Shown here: one piece after another, positions 7,497 to 16,717 of the stretch | Layout: every line of letters starts with the position of its first letter | Numbering within the stretch: the stretch's first letter is position 1 | Source of the DNA: Endozoicomonas sp. | Lineage (GTDB): Bacteria; Pseudomonadota; Gammaproteobacteria; Pseudomonadales; Endozoicomonadaceae | DNA: 36,368 nt | Assembly (NCBI GenBank): GCA_024509075.1 | Contig: JAKROC010000010.1 | Coordinates: 1 to 36,368 of the forward strand | Reading direction: 5' to 3' | Notes under the pieces: model-generated | Told to the model about the DNA's origin: nothing | The model's input: only the letters and a program-made list of their open reading frames with translations | The model's database searches: none | Made by a program: the position numbers and the translations under genes

Positions 7497-9143
7497 TTAC
7501 GGAGCAACAGTTAAAACAACGGCGCCTGTAACGCTGCCTCTCGACTCTGCGCGACGATCAAGCTCAGCTTGCAGGGCCTCGGCAACACGCTTAGGCTCAC
7601 TGCCCTGGCGACTGCGCAGAAAGTTCAGCTTTTCCTGGTCTGACATCAGTGGGTCTGGATCACTCCCTTCGAGCACCATATGATATCCAGCAAATTCCGA
7701 GCCTGATGGCAACTTGGCCACGGCTGGCAATAAACTGGTATCTCGCTGTAGTTCCGGATTGACGTAATCGACCTGGTGAATCGCCTTGGCCAGACGTTCA
7801 GCAACGGCAAGATCGGTATTATCCGGCTGAAGCTCAAACATCTCAGGATGGCCTTTGTGCTGGCCTGGAAAGCAAAGCGTTCTTATATGGCGACTGCGCC
7901 GGCGGTTAATCAACCAGTTAGAATCATTGACCCGGAGCACAATGGTGAAGTCAGTGTCCTGATCCAGTTGCTCAATGTTAGTGCTGAACAGTCCGGTATA
8001 GATCATATTTACCACCTGAGCGTCGCTGAAGTCCGTCTGCTCTGCTTCACGAAGTCGCTGGGCCAGGCTGATAGCCAGCGGATGAATAATCTCCTCATTC
8101 AGGGCTTTAATCTGTTCAGGTTCACTGCTTTCAAGGTAGAAAAGCATATCCGCAGCTCCATCGCTTGCCAGGTCGTATCTCCCAACGTCAGCGTGTGGCA
8201 CCTCCCGGCAGGAAGGGCGGGCACGGGTAAAACGCAGCTTATTGCCTTGCAGGATGTCATCGGCAACGGCTGAGTCAAACAGCCTGCCCTGATTTAATCG
8301 TTCCAAGAGACCATCGTGCTGTTCTTCTTCCGGGACACCTTCCAGGGTATCTGGTTCAGGTTCCGCTGTGATGGGTTCTTTTTCCGGAGGGAGTGGTTCA
8401 GGCATTGGTGCAGGTTTGTTCTCAATGGGGATAAGCACAAATCGCTCTTTATGTTCTGGCACCTTCAGCGCTTCTGGCTTAACCCACTGAGGCAAGACAG
8501 GGCTTAACTCATAGTGCCGGGCAGGTTCGGGCTGATAATTGAGGGCATCACACCCTGGTGCCAGACGCTCAAGCTCCCCGCGGGTTTGTGCCATCGCCTG
8601 CTGCACCTGCGCCAGAGACTCATCCAGTTTGTGTCCCATTTTGCCAAATACTTTTTCCAGTTCACCGGACTCGTCGGTTTCACCCGATTCACCAATCAGT
8701 AACGATAGCCGTTCGAGCAGCAATTTTTGCTCTTGCTGATCCAGCTTATCGTCAAGAGGCAGCACACTGACCATTTCACCGGTGCTGCTGACAAAAGAGA
8801 TGGCAAAACCGCCACAAGGATGAAAATCCCCGGGATTGGCGATGGATGAACGAATGGCCTCCAGCTGCTGAAAGATGGTCTGCTTTTCTGTCAGCCGAGC
8901 CCGGTGATCACACTGGCTTACGTACTGTTTTTCAAGATGGAGAATATCAGCAGCCTGAGCATTCACCCGGGCAGTGGCTCCGGAGCCATCCACCGTCCGT
9001 TGGCCAAGCAACAGGCTGTCATCAGCACTGGCGCTCCCCAAAGCGGTTTGCGGTCGAACCTTATCATCGAAAGCAGGTTTGGTAGTGGTTGCTGGCAAGG
9101 GTGTTTTGGACGTGACGCTATCACTGCCTGGTATATTTGGCAT
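7497..9143 (-). CDS. Unrecognised 548-residue protein, Pro/Glu-rich linker
   Basis: I do not recognise a family. The product starts MPNIPGSDSVTSKT; AGGA lies eight bases before the ATG at 9143, which I prefer to an in-frame start at 9191. Residues 1-60 are polar and probably unstructured. Residues about 60-200 are helical and charged, with heptad-like stretches (DDKLDQQEQKLLLERLSLL) that could form a coiled coil. A Pro/Glu-rich linker (PAPMPEPLPPEKEPITAEPE) lies near residue 255, followed by a C-terminal part of about 270 residues with mixed helix/strand character. There is no signal peptide or membrane segment. It lies on the same strand as the RCHY1-like gene and upstream of it in the direction of transcription, 275 bases apart. 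A host-interaction role is only a guess from that position. Confidence 0.75.
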   Translation of the reverse strand: MPNIPGSDSVTSKTPLPATTTKPAFDDKVRPQTALGSASADDSLLLGQRTVDGSGATARVNAQAADILHLEKQYVSQCDHRARLTEKQTIFQQLEAIRSSIANPGDFHPCGGFAISFVSSTGEMVSVLPLDDKLDQQEQKLLLERLSLLIGESGETDESGELEKVFGKMGHKLDESLAQVQQAMAQTRGELERLAPGCDALNYQPEPARHYELSPVLPQWVKPEALKVPEHKERFVLIPIENKPAPMPEPLPPEKEPITAEPEPDTLEGVPEEEQHDGLLERLNQGRLFDSAVADDILQGNKLRFTRARPSCREVPHADVGRYDLASDGAADMLFYLESSEPEQIKALNEEIIHPLAISLAQRLREAEQTDFSDAQVVNMIYTGLFSTNIEQLDQDTDFTIVLRVNDSNWLINRRRSRHIRTLCFPGQHKGHPEMFELQPDNTDLAVAERLAKAIHQVDYVNPELQRDTSLLPAVAKLPSGSEFAGYHMVLEGSDPDPLMSDQEKLNFLRSRQGSEPKRVAEALQAELDRRAESRGSVTGAVVLTVAP

Positions 9144-9244
9144 GTCATGATTCCTGGTTAGACGAATGTCGTCTAAGTATAGCCAGAGCAAGTTTTAGAA
9201 GCAGAAGCTATAAATATCCCGAAGTGTTTTGCCTGAATTCGTAA

Positions 9245-9250
9245 TATAAT
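9245..9250 (+). promoter_or_regulatory. Candidate -10 box upstream of hslO
   Basis: TATAAT at 9245-9250 lies in the 192-base divergent region between the 548-residue protein and hslO. No good -35 box is seen at 16-18 bases, so an activator or an extended contact may be needed. Confidence 0.35.
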
Positions 9251-9335
9251 GCTTCGCTCTCTATTACCTATTTTTCAATAATCCAAAGGCTTATCAGACT
9301 TGCATAGCTTGTCATTGAAAAGCCCGGACTGGCGT

Positions 9336-10229
9336 ATGAGCAAAACGGATAACACAGCACAGCGTTTTATCTTTGAGAACACGGATATCCGTGGCGAAAT
9401 CGTCTCGTTAAACGACAGTTATATTGATGCCCTGGCAGCCCACGACTACCCAGAGGTTGTCCGGCGTTTGCTCGGTGAGCTGATCGCCTCGGCCGTACTG
9501 TTGAGCACCACGTTGAAATTTGACGGTCTGCTGACTTTACAAGCCAGAGGCGACGGCCCGTTAACGCTTCTAATGGTGGAGTGTACCGATCAACGCTCCT
9601 TCCGCGCTGTGGCCCAGTTTCGCGATGATATTACCGAGTCGGCGCTGCCGGCACTGCTGGGCAAAGCCAGCCTGCTGATCACTGTTGACCCGGTCAAAGG
9701 CAAGCGTTACCAGGGCGTTGTGCCGCTGGAAAAAGAGACGCTCGCGGCCAGTCTGGAGGACTACTTCGCCCAGTCAGTGCAGTTGCAGACCCGCCTGTGG
9801 CTGGCTTGTAACGGCGAGACCACCTCTGGCCTGCTGCTTCAGGCATTACCGGCCAGTGCTGAACTGTCCCGGGAGATTCGCAATGAGTCCTGGCAGCGAA
9901 TTACCGCTCTGGCCGAAACCGTTGCGACCGACGAGCTGCTGGATCTGGATCATGAAACCTTGCTGTTCAGGCTGTTCCACGAGGAGACAGTGCGAGTGTT
10001 TGAGCAAGAGCCAGTGCGTTTTGTCTGCACCTGTTCCTGGCAACGCAGCGCGGGAATCATCAGCACTCTGGATCGCAAGGAAATTGATGCCATCATCGAA
10101 GAAGATGGCCTGGTGGCCATGGACTGCCAGTTCTGTAACCACCAGTACACATTCAATAAAGAAGACATTGAGGCAATTTACGAACAACATTACGACCCAA
10201 ACCTGAACGAAAAACCACAACTGCATTGA
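9336..10229 (+). CDS. hslO: Hsp33, redox-regulated holdase chaperone
   Basis: Cytoplasmic chaperone activated by oxidation and unfolding, protecting proteins during oxidative and heat stress. The redox switch is complete: C231-x-C233 in FVCTCSW and C264-x2-C267 in MDCQFCNHQYTF, one residue off the E. coli positions. These four cysteines bind zinc when reduced and form disulfides when oxidised. Length 297 is typical. The ATG at 9336 gives MSKTDNTAQRFIFENTDIRG, which aligns with family N-termini; an upstream TTG at 9300 would add residues without homology. No strong Shine-Dalgarno is visible. It sits just upstream of pckA, a neighbourhood shared with other gammaproteobacteria. Confidence 0.96.
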   Translation: MSKTDNTAQRFIFENTDIRGEIVSLNDSYIDALAAHDYPEVVRRLLGELIASAVLLSTTLKFDGLLTLQARGDGPLTLLMVECTDQRSFRAVAQFRDDITESALPALLGKASLLITVDPVKGKRYQGVVPLEKETLAASLEDYFAQSVQLQTRLWLACNGETTSGLLLQALPASAELSREIRNESWQRITALAETVATDELLDLDHETLLFRLFHEETVRVFEQEPVRFVCTCSWQRSAGIISTLDRKEIDAIIEEDGLVAMDCQFCNHQYTFNKEDIEAIYEQHYDPNLNEKPQLH

Positions 10230-10332
10230 TGATAAATTTGATCCGGGGCAACACTTTTGAACCGATAAAGGTTTAACGTCTCTATCCAGACTCAGTTACA
10301 GCTGGCGTGACGATCAGATCAGCGAGCCGTAA

Positions 10333-10355
10333 TCGGTAATTGCAATAATTACTGA
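10333..10355. promoter_or_regulatory. Inverted repeat upstream of pckA, possible operator
   Basis: TCGGTAATT and AATTACTGA flank a five-base spacer, with GTAATT/AATTAC as the perfect core. It lies about 85 bases before the pckA start, in an AT-rich leader. It looks like a dimeric regulator site; I cannot name the regulator. Confidence 0.4.
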
Positions 10356-10440
10356 TTGACCAATCCGTCATCGCAAACAGCAGAATTTATCGTAATTTAA
10401 CAATATAAAACATTGAGTTTTAGCCTCGGGAGAACGTTGC

Positions 10441-12054
10441 ATGAACCACGCAAACATAACGGAAGCTCTGGCAGCAGTCGGCATCAGAGATGTCGCTGAT
10501 GTGGTTTATAATCCCTCTTACGAAACCTTGTTTGAGGAAGAAACCAAGCCAGGGCTGACAGGCTTTGAAAAAGGTGTGGTCACCGAGATGGGGGCGGTAG
10601 CGGTTGACACCGGCATCTTTACTGGCCGTTCTCCCAAAGACAAATATCTCGTCAAAGACGCCACCACCGCCGACACCATCTGGTGGTCAGACCAGGGCAA
10701 GAATGACAACAAAGCCATTTCCGAGGCTGTCTGGACCGACCTTAAATCACTGGTGACCAATGAGCTGTCCGGCAAACGTCTGTTTATTATTGATGGCTTT
10801 TGCGGTGCCAACCCGGAAACTCGCCTAAGTGTGCGTTTTGTCACCGAAGTCGCCTGGCAGGCGCACTTCGTGAAAAACATGTTCATTCGCCCCTCTGAGC
10901 AGGAACTCGAAGGATTCAAACCTGACTTCATCGTGATGAACGGTGCCAAGTGCACCAACCCCAACTGGCGGGAACACGGCCTGAACTCTGAAAACTTTGT
11001 TGCCTTTAACCTCACTGAGCGCATTCAGGTCATCGGTGGCACTTGGTACGGCGGCGAAATGAAAAAAGGTATGTTCTCCATCATGAACTACCTGTTGCCG
11101 TTGCGCGGCATAGCCTCCATGCACTGCTCGGCCAATGTCGGGGAGAAGGGCGACACGGCCATTTTCTTCGGCCTGTCCGGCACCGGCAAAACCACACTTT
11201 CCGCTGATCCGAAACGGGCACTCATTGGCGACGATGAGCACGGCTGGGACGATGACGGCGTCTTCAACTTTGAAGGTGGCTGCTACGCCAAAACCATCAA
11301 CCTCAGAGAGGAGAACGAGCCAGAAATTTTCCACGCCATCCGCCGCGATGCCCTGCTGGAAAACGTCACCGTGGACGCCAACGGGAAAATTGATTTCAAC
11401 GATGGTTCCAAAACTGAGAATACCCGGGTTTCTTACCCGCTGTCCCACATCGACAATATTGTCAAGCCCGTATCCAAAGCCGGCCACGCCAGGAAAGTGA
11501 TCTTCCTCACGGCGGATGCTTTTGGTGTTCTGCCGCCGGTGTCACGCCTGACACCAGAACAGACCAAGTACCACTTCCTGTCTGGCTTTACCGCCAAGCT
11601 GGCTGGAACTGAGCGCGGGATCACTGAGCCAACACCAACGTTTTCGTCCTGCTTCGGTGCAGCATTTTTGACCCTGCACCCCACCAGGTACGCGCAAGAG
11701 CTGGTGAAAAAGATGGAAGCCCACGGTGCTACGGCTTACCTGGTCAACACCGGCTGGAACGGCACTGGCAAGCGTATCTCCATCAAGGCTACCCGGGCGA
11801 TTATTGACGCAATTCTTGATGGTTCCATTGACGAAGCTGAAACCAGCACCCTGCCCTTCTTTGGTCTGCACGTACCAAAGAGCGTTGCTGGCGTCGAGTC
11901 AAACATCCTGAATCCTCAGGACACCTATGAAGACCCAGCCGAGTGGGAGCGTAAAGCTCGAGACCTGGCGGATCGGTTCATTACCAACTTCGTTAAATTT
12001 ACCGACACCGAGGAAGGCAAGGTGCTGGTATCGGCGGGACCTAGCCTGAGCTGA
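10441..12054 (+). CDS. pckA: Phosphoenolpyruvate carboxykinase (ATP)
   Basis: Converts oxaloacetate and ATP to phosphoenolpyruvate, ADP and CO2, the entry step of gluconeogenesis from TCA intermediates. The 537-residue length is that of the ATP-dependent family. The kinase-1a P-loop GLSGTGKT is at residues 244-251, followed by the kinase-2 region [20 protein letters not shown] with the metal-binding aspartates. The PCK signature TGRSPKDK occurs near the N-terminus and [13 protein letters not shown] near the C-terminus. GGGAGA seven bases before the ATG supports the start. It is separated from hslO by 211 bases with their own inverted repeat, so it is probably transcribed from its own promoter. 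Confidence 0.97.
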   Translation: MNHANITEALAAVGIRDVADVVYNPSYETLFEEETKPGLTGFEKGVVTEMGAVAVDTGIFTGRSPKDKYLVKDATTADTIWWSDQGKNDNKAISEAVWTDLKSLVTNELSGKRLFIIDGFCGANPETRLSVRFVTEVAWQAHFVKNMFIRPSEQELEGFKPDFIVMNGAKCTNPNWREHGLNSENFVAFNLTERIQVIGGTWYGGEMKKGMFSIMNYLLPLRGIASMHCSANVGEKGDTAIFFGLSGTGKTTLSADPKRALIGDDEHGWDDDGVFNFEGGCYAKTINLREENEPEIFHAIRRDALLENVTVDANGKIDFNDGSKTENTRVSYPLSHIDNIVKPVSKAGHARKVIFLTADAFGVLPPVSRLTPEQTKYHFLSGFTAKLAGTERGITEPTPTFSSCFGAAFLTLHPTRYAQELVKKMEAHGATAYLVNTGWNGTGKRISIKATRAIIDAILDGSIDEAETSTLPFFGLHVPKSVAGVESNILNPQDTYEDPAEWERKARDLADRFITNFVKFTDTEEGKVLVSAGPSLS

Positions 12055-12080
12055 TTATCTGCACATTAACCAAGCCAGTT

Positions 12081-12100
12081 GAGGGTGACACGTCACCCTC
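12081..12100 (+). terminator. Perfect palindrome after pckA
   Basis: GAGGGTGAC and GTCACCCTC form a 20-base perfect palindrome 27 bases after the pckA stop. It can fold as a strong hairpin, although no T-run follows. It is a likely 3' end or transcript-stabilising element. Confidence 0.5.
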
Positions 12101-12184
12101 GCTGCTCTTGAATTACCATCTACCAGCTTTCAGCTAACCCAAAGTAAGCCTGCCGACCAATTGCTCTGGCAAAATACCACCGCC

Positions 12185-12327
12185 GAGGGCGTCGCAAAAA
12201 GCATAAAAGCCTTGAACCACGAAGAACACGAAGAACACGAAGGCCACGAAGGAAAAGAAAAGCTCTTCTTGGTACCCTTCGTGTTCTTCGTGGTTCCCTT
12301 CTTTTAAGAGCCTTTTGCGACGCCCTC
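12185..12327. repeat. Palindromic intergenic element with CACGAAGAA repeats (143 bp)
   Basis: The outer arms GAGGGCGTCGCAAAA and TTTTGCGACGCCCTC are inverted repeats. Inside them a second pair, ACCACGAAGAACACGAAG and CTTCGTGTTCTTCGTGGT, is also inverted, the left side with GAAGAACAC repeated twice in tandem. The whole unit can fold into one long stem. It codes for nothing credible. It resembles the MITE-like CACGAAGAACACGAAG palindromes I know from several proteobacterial genomes. Confidence 0.8.
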
Positions 12328-12554
12328 CTGACACAACAATCAGATAATTTCCCGACTGATGCCCGTCGCAATCCTGCCTATGGAGTCACTTTGGGTATAT
12401 AATCCTGAGTTTTCTCCGGCCAATGCTGCATGCTGATGGCCTGAGTTTTCCCGGTCAGGATAGACATTGATTCCCGGTGGATGCGGGAATAGTGACAAAT
12501 CAGAGCATGGTCCGAAACTATCCTGTTTTTTGATTCCCATGATGAGTGTGTTTT
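12328..12554. promoter_or_regulatory. Leader region of tex
   Basis: TATAAT at 12398-12403 is a good -10 candidate with a poor -35. The 11-mer CCTGAGTTTTC occurs at 12404-12414 and again at 12440-12450, each followed by CCGG nearby. A small hairpin ATTCCC/GGGAAT lies at 12470-12490. No gene is seen. Confidence 0.4.
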
Positions 12555-14885
12555 ATGGAGAGTATCTCTCAACGTATAGCCGAAGAGTTGGGTGCCAGGG
12601 CTGAACAAGTCACCAGCGCTGTGCAACTGCTTGATGATGGGGCCACTGTTCCATTTATCGCCCGTTATCGAAAAGAGGTTACAGGGGGTCTGGACGACAC
12701 TCAGCTGCGAACCCTGGAAGAGCGCCTGCGCTACCTGCGCGAGTTAGAAGAGCGTCGCGAAACCATTCTTAAAAGCATTGCCGAGCAGGACAAACTGACC
12801 CCAGAGTTGGAAAAGGACATCCGCACCGCCGATACCAAAACCCGCCTGGAAGACCTCTACCTGCCCTACAAACCCAAGCGTCGCACCAAAGCCCAGATTG
12901 CCCGGGAAGCCGGCCTGGAACCGCTGGCCGACCTGCTGTTTGGCACACCAGAAAGAGACCCGCACACCGAAGCGGCCGCTTATGTGGGTGCCGATAAAGG
13001 CGTAGCCGACACCAAAGCAGCCCTGGAAGGTGCCCGCCACATCCTGATGGAGCGCTTCAGCGAAGACGCCGAACTGCTTGGCCAGCTGCGGGAACTGCTG
13101 TGGAACGACGGCATCCTGAGCAGCCGGGGCGTTGCTGGCAAAGAGGAGGAAGGTGCCAAGTTCCGCGACTATTTCGAACATGACGAACCGCTGAAAAGCG
13201 TACCATCCCACCGCGCTTTGGCCATTTTCCGCGGACGCAACGAAGGCGTTCTGCAAGCCAGCATCCGTCTGGCCGATGAGCCGGAAGACCGCCAGGCCAC
13301 TCACCCGTGCGAAAAACGCATTGCCGATTTCTGGCACATCGAACATCTGGGCCGTGCTGCTGACGACTGGCTGAAAGAAGCGGTGCGCTGGACGTGGCGA
13401 GTAAAACTGTTGTCCCAGCTGGAAACCGAGCTGATGACCCGCATTCGGGAAAACTCCGAAGACGAAGCCATCAAGGTATTTGCCAAAAACCTGAAAGACC
13501 TGCTGCTGGCAGCACCGGCCGGCCTGCGCCCTACCCTTGGTCTGGACCCCGGTCTGCGCACCGGCGTCAAGGTAGCCGTGGTGGATGGCACCGGCAAACT
13601 GGTGGAACACACCACCATCTACCCTCACTCACCGCAGAAGAAATGGAAAGATGCCTTGGGCACTCTGGCTACCCTCTGCCTGACCCACCAAGTGGAACTG
13701 GTCAGCATCGGCAATGGCACCGCTTCGCGGGAGACCGACCGACTGGTGGCCGAGCTGATGCGCAGCTATCCCAAACTGGGCCTGACCAAAATTGTTGTCA
13801 GTGAAGCTGGTGCCTCCGTCTACTCTGCTTCGGAACTGGCTGCCCGGGAGTTTCCCGACCTTGACGTATCCATACGTGGTGCGGTATCCATCGCCCGTCG
13901 TCTGCAAGACCCGCTGGCTGAACTGGTCAAGATTGAGCCGAAATCCATTGGTGTGGGCCAGTACCAGCACGACGTCAGTCAGGTCAACCTGTCCCGCTCG
14001 CTGGAAGCCGTAGTCGAGGACTGTGTAAACGCTGTGGGTGTTGACCTGAACACCGCTTCCAGCGCCCTGTTGGCCAGAGTCTCCGGCCTGAACCGCACCC
14101 TGGCAGACAACATCGTCGCCTACCGTGATGAAAACGGCGCGTTCAAAAGCCGTCAGGAGTTGCAAAAAGTCACCCGTTTTGGTGCCAAAACCTTTGAACA
14201 GGCGGCTGGCTTCTTGCGGGTTATGAACGGTGATAATCCGCTGGACGGCTCGGCGGTACACCCAGAGGCCTACCCGGTGGTTGAGAAGATCGCCAGCCAG
14301 TTCAACCGCGATGTGTGCGCCCTGATCGGCGACTCAGGCTTTTTGAAAAGCCTCAACGCCGCTGACTTTACTGACGACACATTTGGTCTGCCAACGGTTA
14401 CCGACATCATCAGCGAACTGGATAAACCCGGCCGCGACCCGCGCCCGGACTTCAAGGCCGCCGAATTCAAGGAGGGCATTGAAGATATCCGCGACCTGAA
14501 GCTGAACATGGAGCTTGAAGGCGTGGTCACCAACGTGACCAACTTTGGTGCTTTTGTTGATGTTGGTGTCCATCAGGATGGCCTGGTGCACATCTCTGCC
14601 TTGTCAGAGACTTTTGTCAAAGATCCGCGTGAGGTTGTTAAGGCAGGCGACATTGTCAAGGTCAAAGTGATGGAGGTGGATGTGCCCCGCAAGCGAATTG
14701 GGCTGTCCATGCGCATGTCTGACAAGGCTGAAGAGCGTGCTGAAGCGCGTCAGCAGCCCCGCACGGATAAGCCCGCCGGCAACAACAATAAGCGCGGCGC
14801 GGCCCCTGCCAGGGGCAAGAAGCAGGAGTCCTCAGCCGGCACGTTTGCCGATCTGTTTGCCAACGCCAAGCAGTTGCGAAAGTAA
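12555..14885 (+). CDS. tex: Tex, RNA-binding transcription accessory protein
   Basis: Cytoplasmic nucleic-acid-binding protein linked to transcription and to toxin gene expression in other bacteria; homologue of the core of eukaryotic Spt6. The 776 residues hold the normal order: an N-terminal helical part ([33 protein letters not shown]), a YqgF/RuvC-like domain from about residue 325 ([17 protein letters not shown]), helix-hairpin-helix motifs at about 490-560 ([19 protein letters not shown]), and a C-terminal S1 domain at about 650-725 ([20 protein letters not shown]). The tail is basic and low-complexity. I prefer the ATG at 12555 to an in-frame GTG at 12546 because homology starts at [12 protein letters not shown] strong bidirectional terminator follows. 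Confidence 0.96.
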   Translation: MESISQRIAEELGARAEQVTSAVQLLDDGATVPFIARYRKEVTGGLDDTQLRTLEERLRYLRELEERRETILKSIAEQDKLTPELEKDIRTADTKTRLEDLYLPYKPKRRTKAQIAREAGLEPLADLLFGTPERDPHTEAAAYVGADKGVADTKAALEGARHILMERFSEDAELLGQLRELLWNDGILSSRGVAGKEEEGAKFRDYFEHDEPLKSVPSHRALAIFRGRNEGVLQASIRLADEPEDRQATHPCEKRIADFWHIEHLGRAADDWLKEAVRWTWRVKLLSQLETELMTRIRENSEDEAIKVFAKNLKDLLLAAPAGLRPTLGLDPGLRTGVKVAVVDGTGKLVEHTTIYPHSPQKKWKDALGTLATLCLTHQVELVSIGNGTASRETDRLVAELMRSYPKLGLTKIVVSEAGASVYSASELAAREFPDLDVSIRGAVSIARRLQDPLAELVKIEPKSIGVGQYQHDVSQVNLSRSLEAVVEDCVNAVGVDLNTASSALLARVSGLNRTLADNIVAYRDENGAFKSRQELQKVTRFGAKTFEQAAGFLRVMNGDNPLDGSAVHPEAYPVVEKIASQFNRDVCALIGDSGFLKSLNAADFTDDTFGLPTVTDIISELDKPGRDPRPDFKAAEFKEGIEDIRDLKLNMELEGVVTNVTNFGAFVDVGVHQDGLVHISALSETFVKDPREVVKAGDIVKVKVMEVDVPRKRIGLSMRMSDKAEERAEARQQPRTDKPAGNNNKRGAAPARGKKQESSAGTFADLFANAKQLRK

Positions 14886-14936
14886 CTGTTGGGCTAATAC
14901 TCTGACTGAGAGTACTGGCAGCAGTGAATGATCAGC

Positions 14937-14965
14937 AAAAAAGCCCTGTTTTACAGGGCTTTTTT
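14937..14965. terminator. Bidirectional terminator between tex and the 5'-nucleotidase gene
   Basis: Six A residues and GCCCTG pair with CAGGGC and six T residues across a TTTTA loop. The stem is perfect with a T-run on either strand, so it can end tex on the plus strand and the convergent nucleotidase gene on the minus strand. Confidence 0.92.
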
Positions 14966-14980
14966 GGTATTCGCCAGTTT

Positions 14981-16552
14981 TTACTGGCCCTTTTCTGTGC
15001 GCACAACGCCCTCCGGCTGGTAATCGGCCGCCTTGATCGGGGAGTTTTTGCTTATGTACTCTTTGAGCACATCGGCATCAACAAACCCTGTATCATCGTA
15101 GCCCGGATAATCAGAGATAACCGGATAGTGATCGCCACCTTTGGCGGTGAAACTCAGCGTTGCCATTTTGTAGGTCTGCTTCAGATCCAGCGGCTTGCCA
15201 TTAATAACCACGTCTTTCACGCCGGCATCGGTAACCACCATGTTCACACCGGAAAAGTGCGCAAAAGCACCACTGTCTACCGGTTTCAAGGCAACAACGT
15301 TCAGGTAATCAAGCACTTGCTGGCCAGTCATTTCCGTGGTGGTCAGGATATTGCCGAAAGGGAAAACCATCAGCACATCTTTGTAGGAAATTTCGCCCGG
15401 ATCAATACTGGTGCGGATTCCCCCGCCATTCATCACCGCAAAATCAGCACCGGTCTTGTCAATGAAGGCACGGGTAATCAGCGTACCCAGGTTAGTGGGC
15501 TGGTGACGTACTTCACTGCGATCCCCCATCAGGCGCTCATCCGTGCTACCCACAGTACCTTCCACCAACTGCTGCCCTTTTTCCTGGTAGGGGAGAAGCA
15601 AGTCAATCATCTCCTGATCCTGGGCAAATTGTACTTGGCTGTCCTGATGATTGACCGGAATCAGCTCGTAATCAATCAGCTCCAGTTTGCCGTTTTTATA
15701 CTCAAAATCGGCACGACCAACATATTTACCCCACTCATGGGCCTGCACAATCCAGGTGCCATTCTGGTAGTCTGGTTCAAACAACGGGTCCTGGGAGTGT
15801 CCACCCACAATAAGGTCAATGCCATTTACCTGACGAGCCAGAGTGACATCGCCGGGCGCATTCCCACCGTGCTTGCCATCAGCATAATGCCCCATATGCG
15901 TGGTAGCGATGATAACATCAGCCTGCTTCTCCAACTCAGGAACCAGCTCCTTGGCTGCCGTTACCGGCTTCTCAAATCGTAAACCCTGGACATGTTCAGG
16001 CAAAGTTGCCTTTGGTGTGTCGTCGGTAGTCAGGCCCATGACGGCAACACGTAAGCCATCAAAGTCGAATAGGGCGGTGGGTTGAAAGAACGGCTTACCG
16101 GTTTTTTCATCGATGATATTGGCAGAGAGGAAGGGGAAATCAGCCAATGCTTCCTGCATTTTGAGGACGGAGCGTGGGTTATCAAACTCGTGGTTGCCCA
16201 CCGCCATGGCGTCGTAACCAAGCAGGTTCATGCCTTTGAAATCTGGCACAGCATCCTGCAAGTCCGATTCCGGCACCCCAGTGTTAATATCACCACCAGA
16301 GAGCAGCAACACATGACCACCCTCGGCAGCCACTTCTTTGCGAATCTGTTCAATCAATGTACGACGGGCGGCCATGCCGTACTGCTCTTTGCTGTCTTGC
16401 CAAAAGCGGCCATGGTGGTCGTTGGTGTGCAATACAGTAAGCTTGTAGGTCTTTTCCGGGTCGAGTCCGGCTTCAGGTTCCATGGAGCAGGCGCTGACCA
16501 TGATGGCCAGAGCAGAAATGACCATTCTGGTCGGTCTTATGTTAAACAGCAT
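14981..16552 (-). CDS. ushA: 5'-nucleotidase / UDP-sugar hydrolase lipoprotein
   Basis: Surface or periplasmic metallophosphoesterase that strips phosphate from external nucleotides so that nucleosides can be imported. The 523 residues start with a lipoprotein signal (lipobox VSAC, lipidated C22). The dinuclear metal site is intact: HTNDHHGR, GGDINTG, GNHEFD, THMGHYAD and GGHSQDP. The C-terminal nucleotidase domain has NGGGIR and the aromatic loop FPFGN. It is closest in style to the lipoprotein 5'-nucleotidase of Vibrio (NutA) rather than the soluble periplasmic UshA of E. coli. AAGGAT eight bases before the ATG supports the start. It is divergent from deoC, with 165 bases between them, which fits a shared role in nucleotide scavenging. 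Confidence 0.92.
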   Translation of the reverse strand: MLFNIRPTRMVISALAIMVSACSMEPEAGLDPEKTYKLTVLHTNDHHGRFWQDSKEQYGMAARRTLIEQIRKEVAAEGGHVLLLSGGDINTGVPESDLQDAVPDFKGMNLLGYDAMAVGNHEFDNPRSVLKMQEALADFPFLSANIIDEKTGKPFFQPTALFDFDGLRVAVMGLTTDDTPKATLPEHVQGLRFEKPVTAAKELVPELEKQADVIIATTHMGHYADGKHGGNAPGDVTLARQVNGIDLIVGGHSQDPLFEPDYQNGTWIVQAHEWGKYVGRADFEYKNGKLELIDYELIPVNHQDSQVQFAQDQEMIDLLLPYQEKGQQLVEGTVGSTDERLMGDRSEVRHQPTNLGTLITRAFIDKTGADFAVMNGGGIRTSIDPGEISYKDVLMVFPFGNILTTTEMTGQQVLDYLNVVALKPVDSGAFAHFSGVNMVVTDAGVKDVVINGKPLDLKQTYKMATLSFTAKGGDHYPVISDYPGYDDTGFVDADVLKEYISKNSPIKAADYQPEGVVRTEKGQ

Positions 16553-16717
16553 TAAAACAAATCCTTATAATATGGATTTATGTAATTTCAAAAGAGAACA
16601 TTATCTATCCATAACCTATGAAGATGCAGCTTTTTTAGTTACGATTCACCGCCACTACTCTGCCTGCAATACTTACCTGCCATATACCCGACCACCATCA
16701 AATTTGTGAGATGTTCC
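16553..16717. promoter_or_regulatory. Divergent ushA/deoC promoter region
   Basis: This AT-rich 165-base region must hold promoters for both directions. Near deoC there is TGTGA at about 16705-16709, but its partner half-site is poor, so I do not call a CRP or CytR operator. No hairpin or riboswitch is evident. Confidence 0.4.

Noticed and set aside
12185..12327. Possible CRISPR array at the GAAGAACAC repeats
   Set aside because: The repeats are adjacent 9-mers within a palindrome, with no unique spacers of regular length and no cas genes nearby.
12120..12371. Minus-strand frames of 66-83 codons with Arg/Phe-rich repeats
   Set aside because: They are translations of the palindromic CACGAAGAA repeat element, with no ribosome site and no codon pattern of a gene.
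12744..13628. Long minus-strand frame within tex
   Set aside because: An antisense shadow of the high-GC tex coding sequence, with composition typical of such shadows (Gly/Phe/Gln rich).
14924..15982. 352-codon plus-strand frame opposite the 5'-nucleotidase gene
   Set aside because: It overlaps the terminator and is the antisense shadow of a clearly homologous nucleotidase gene.
16700..16717. CRP-type site before deoC
   Set aside because: Only one TGTGA half is present; the second half-site is poor and overlaps the start codon.
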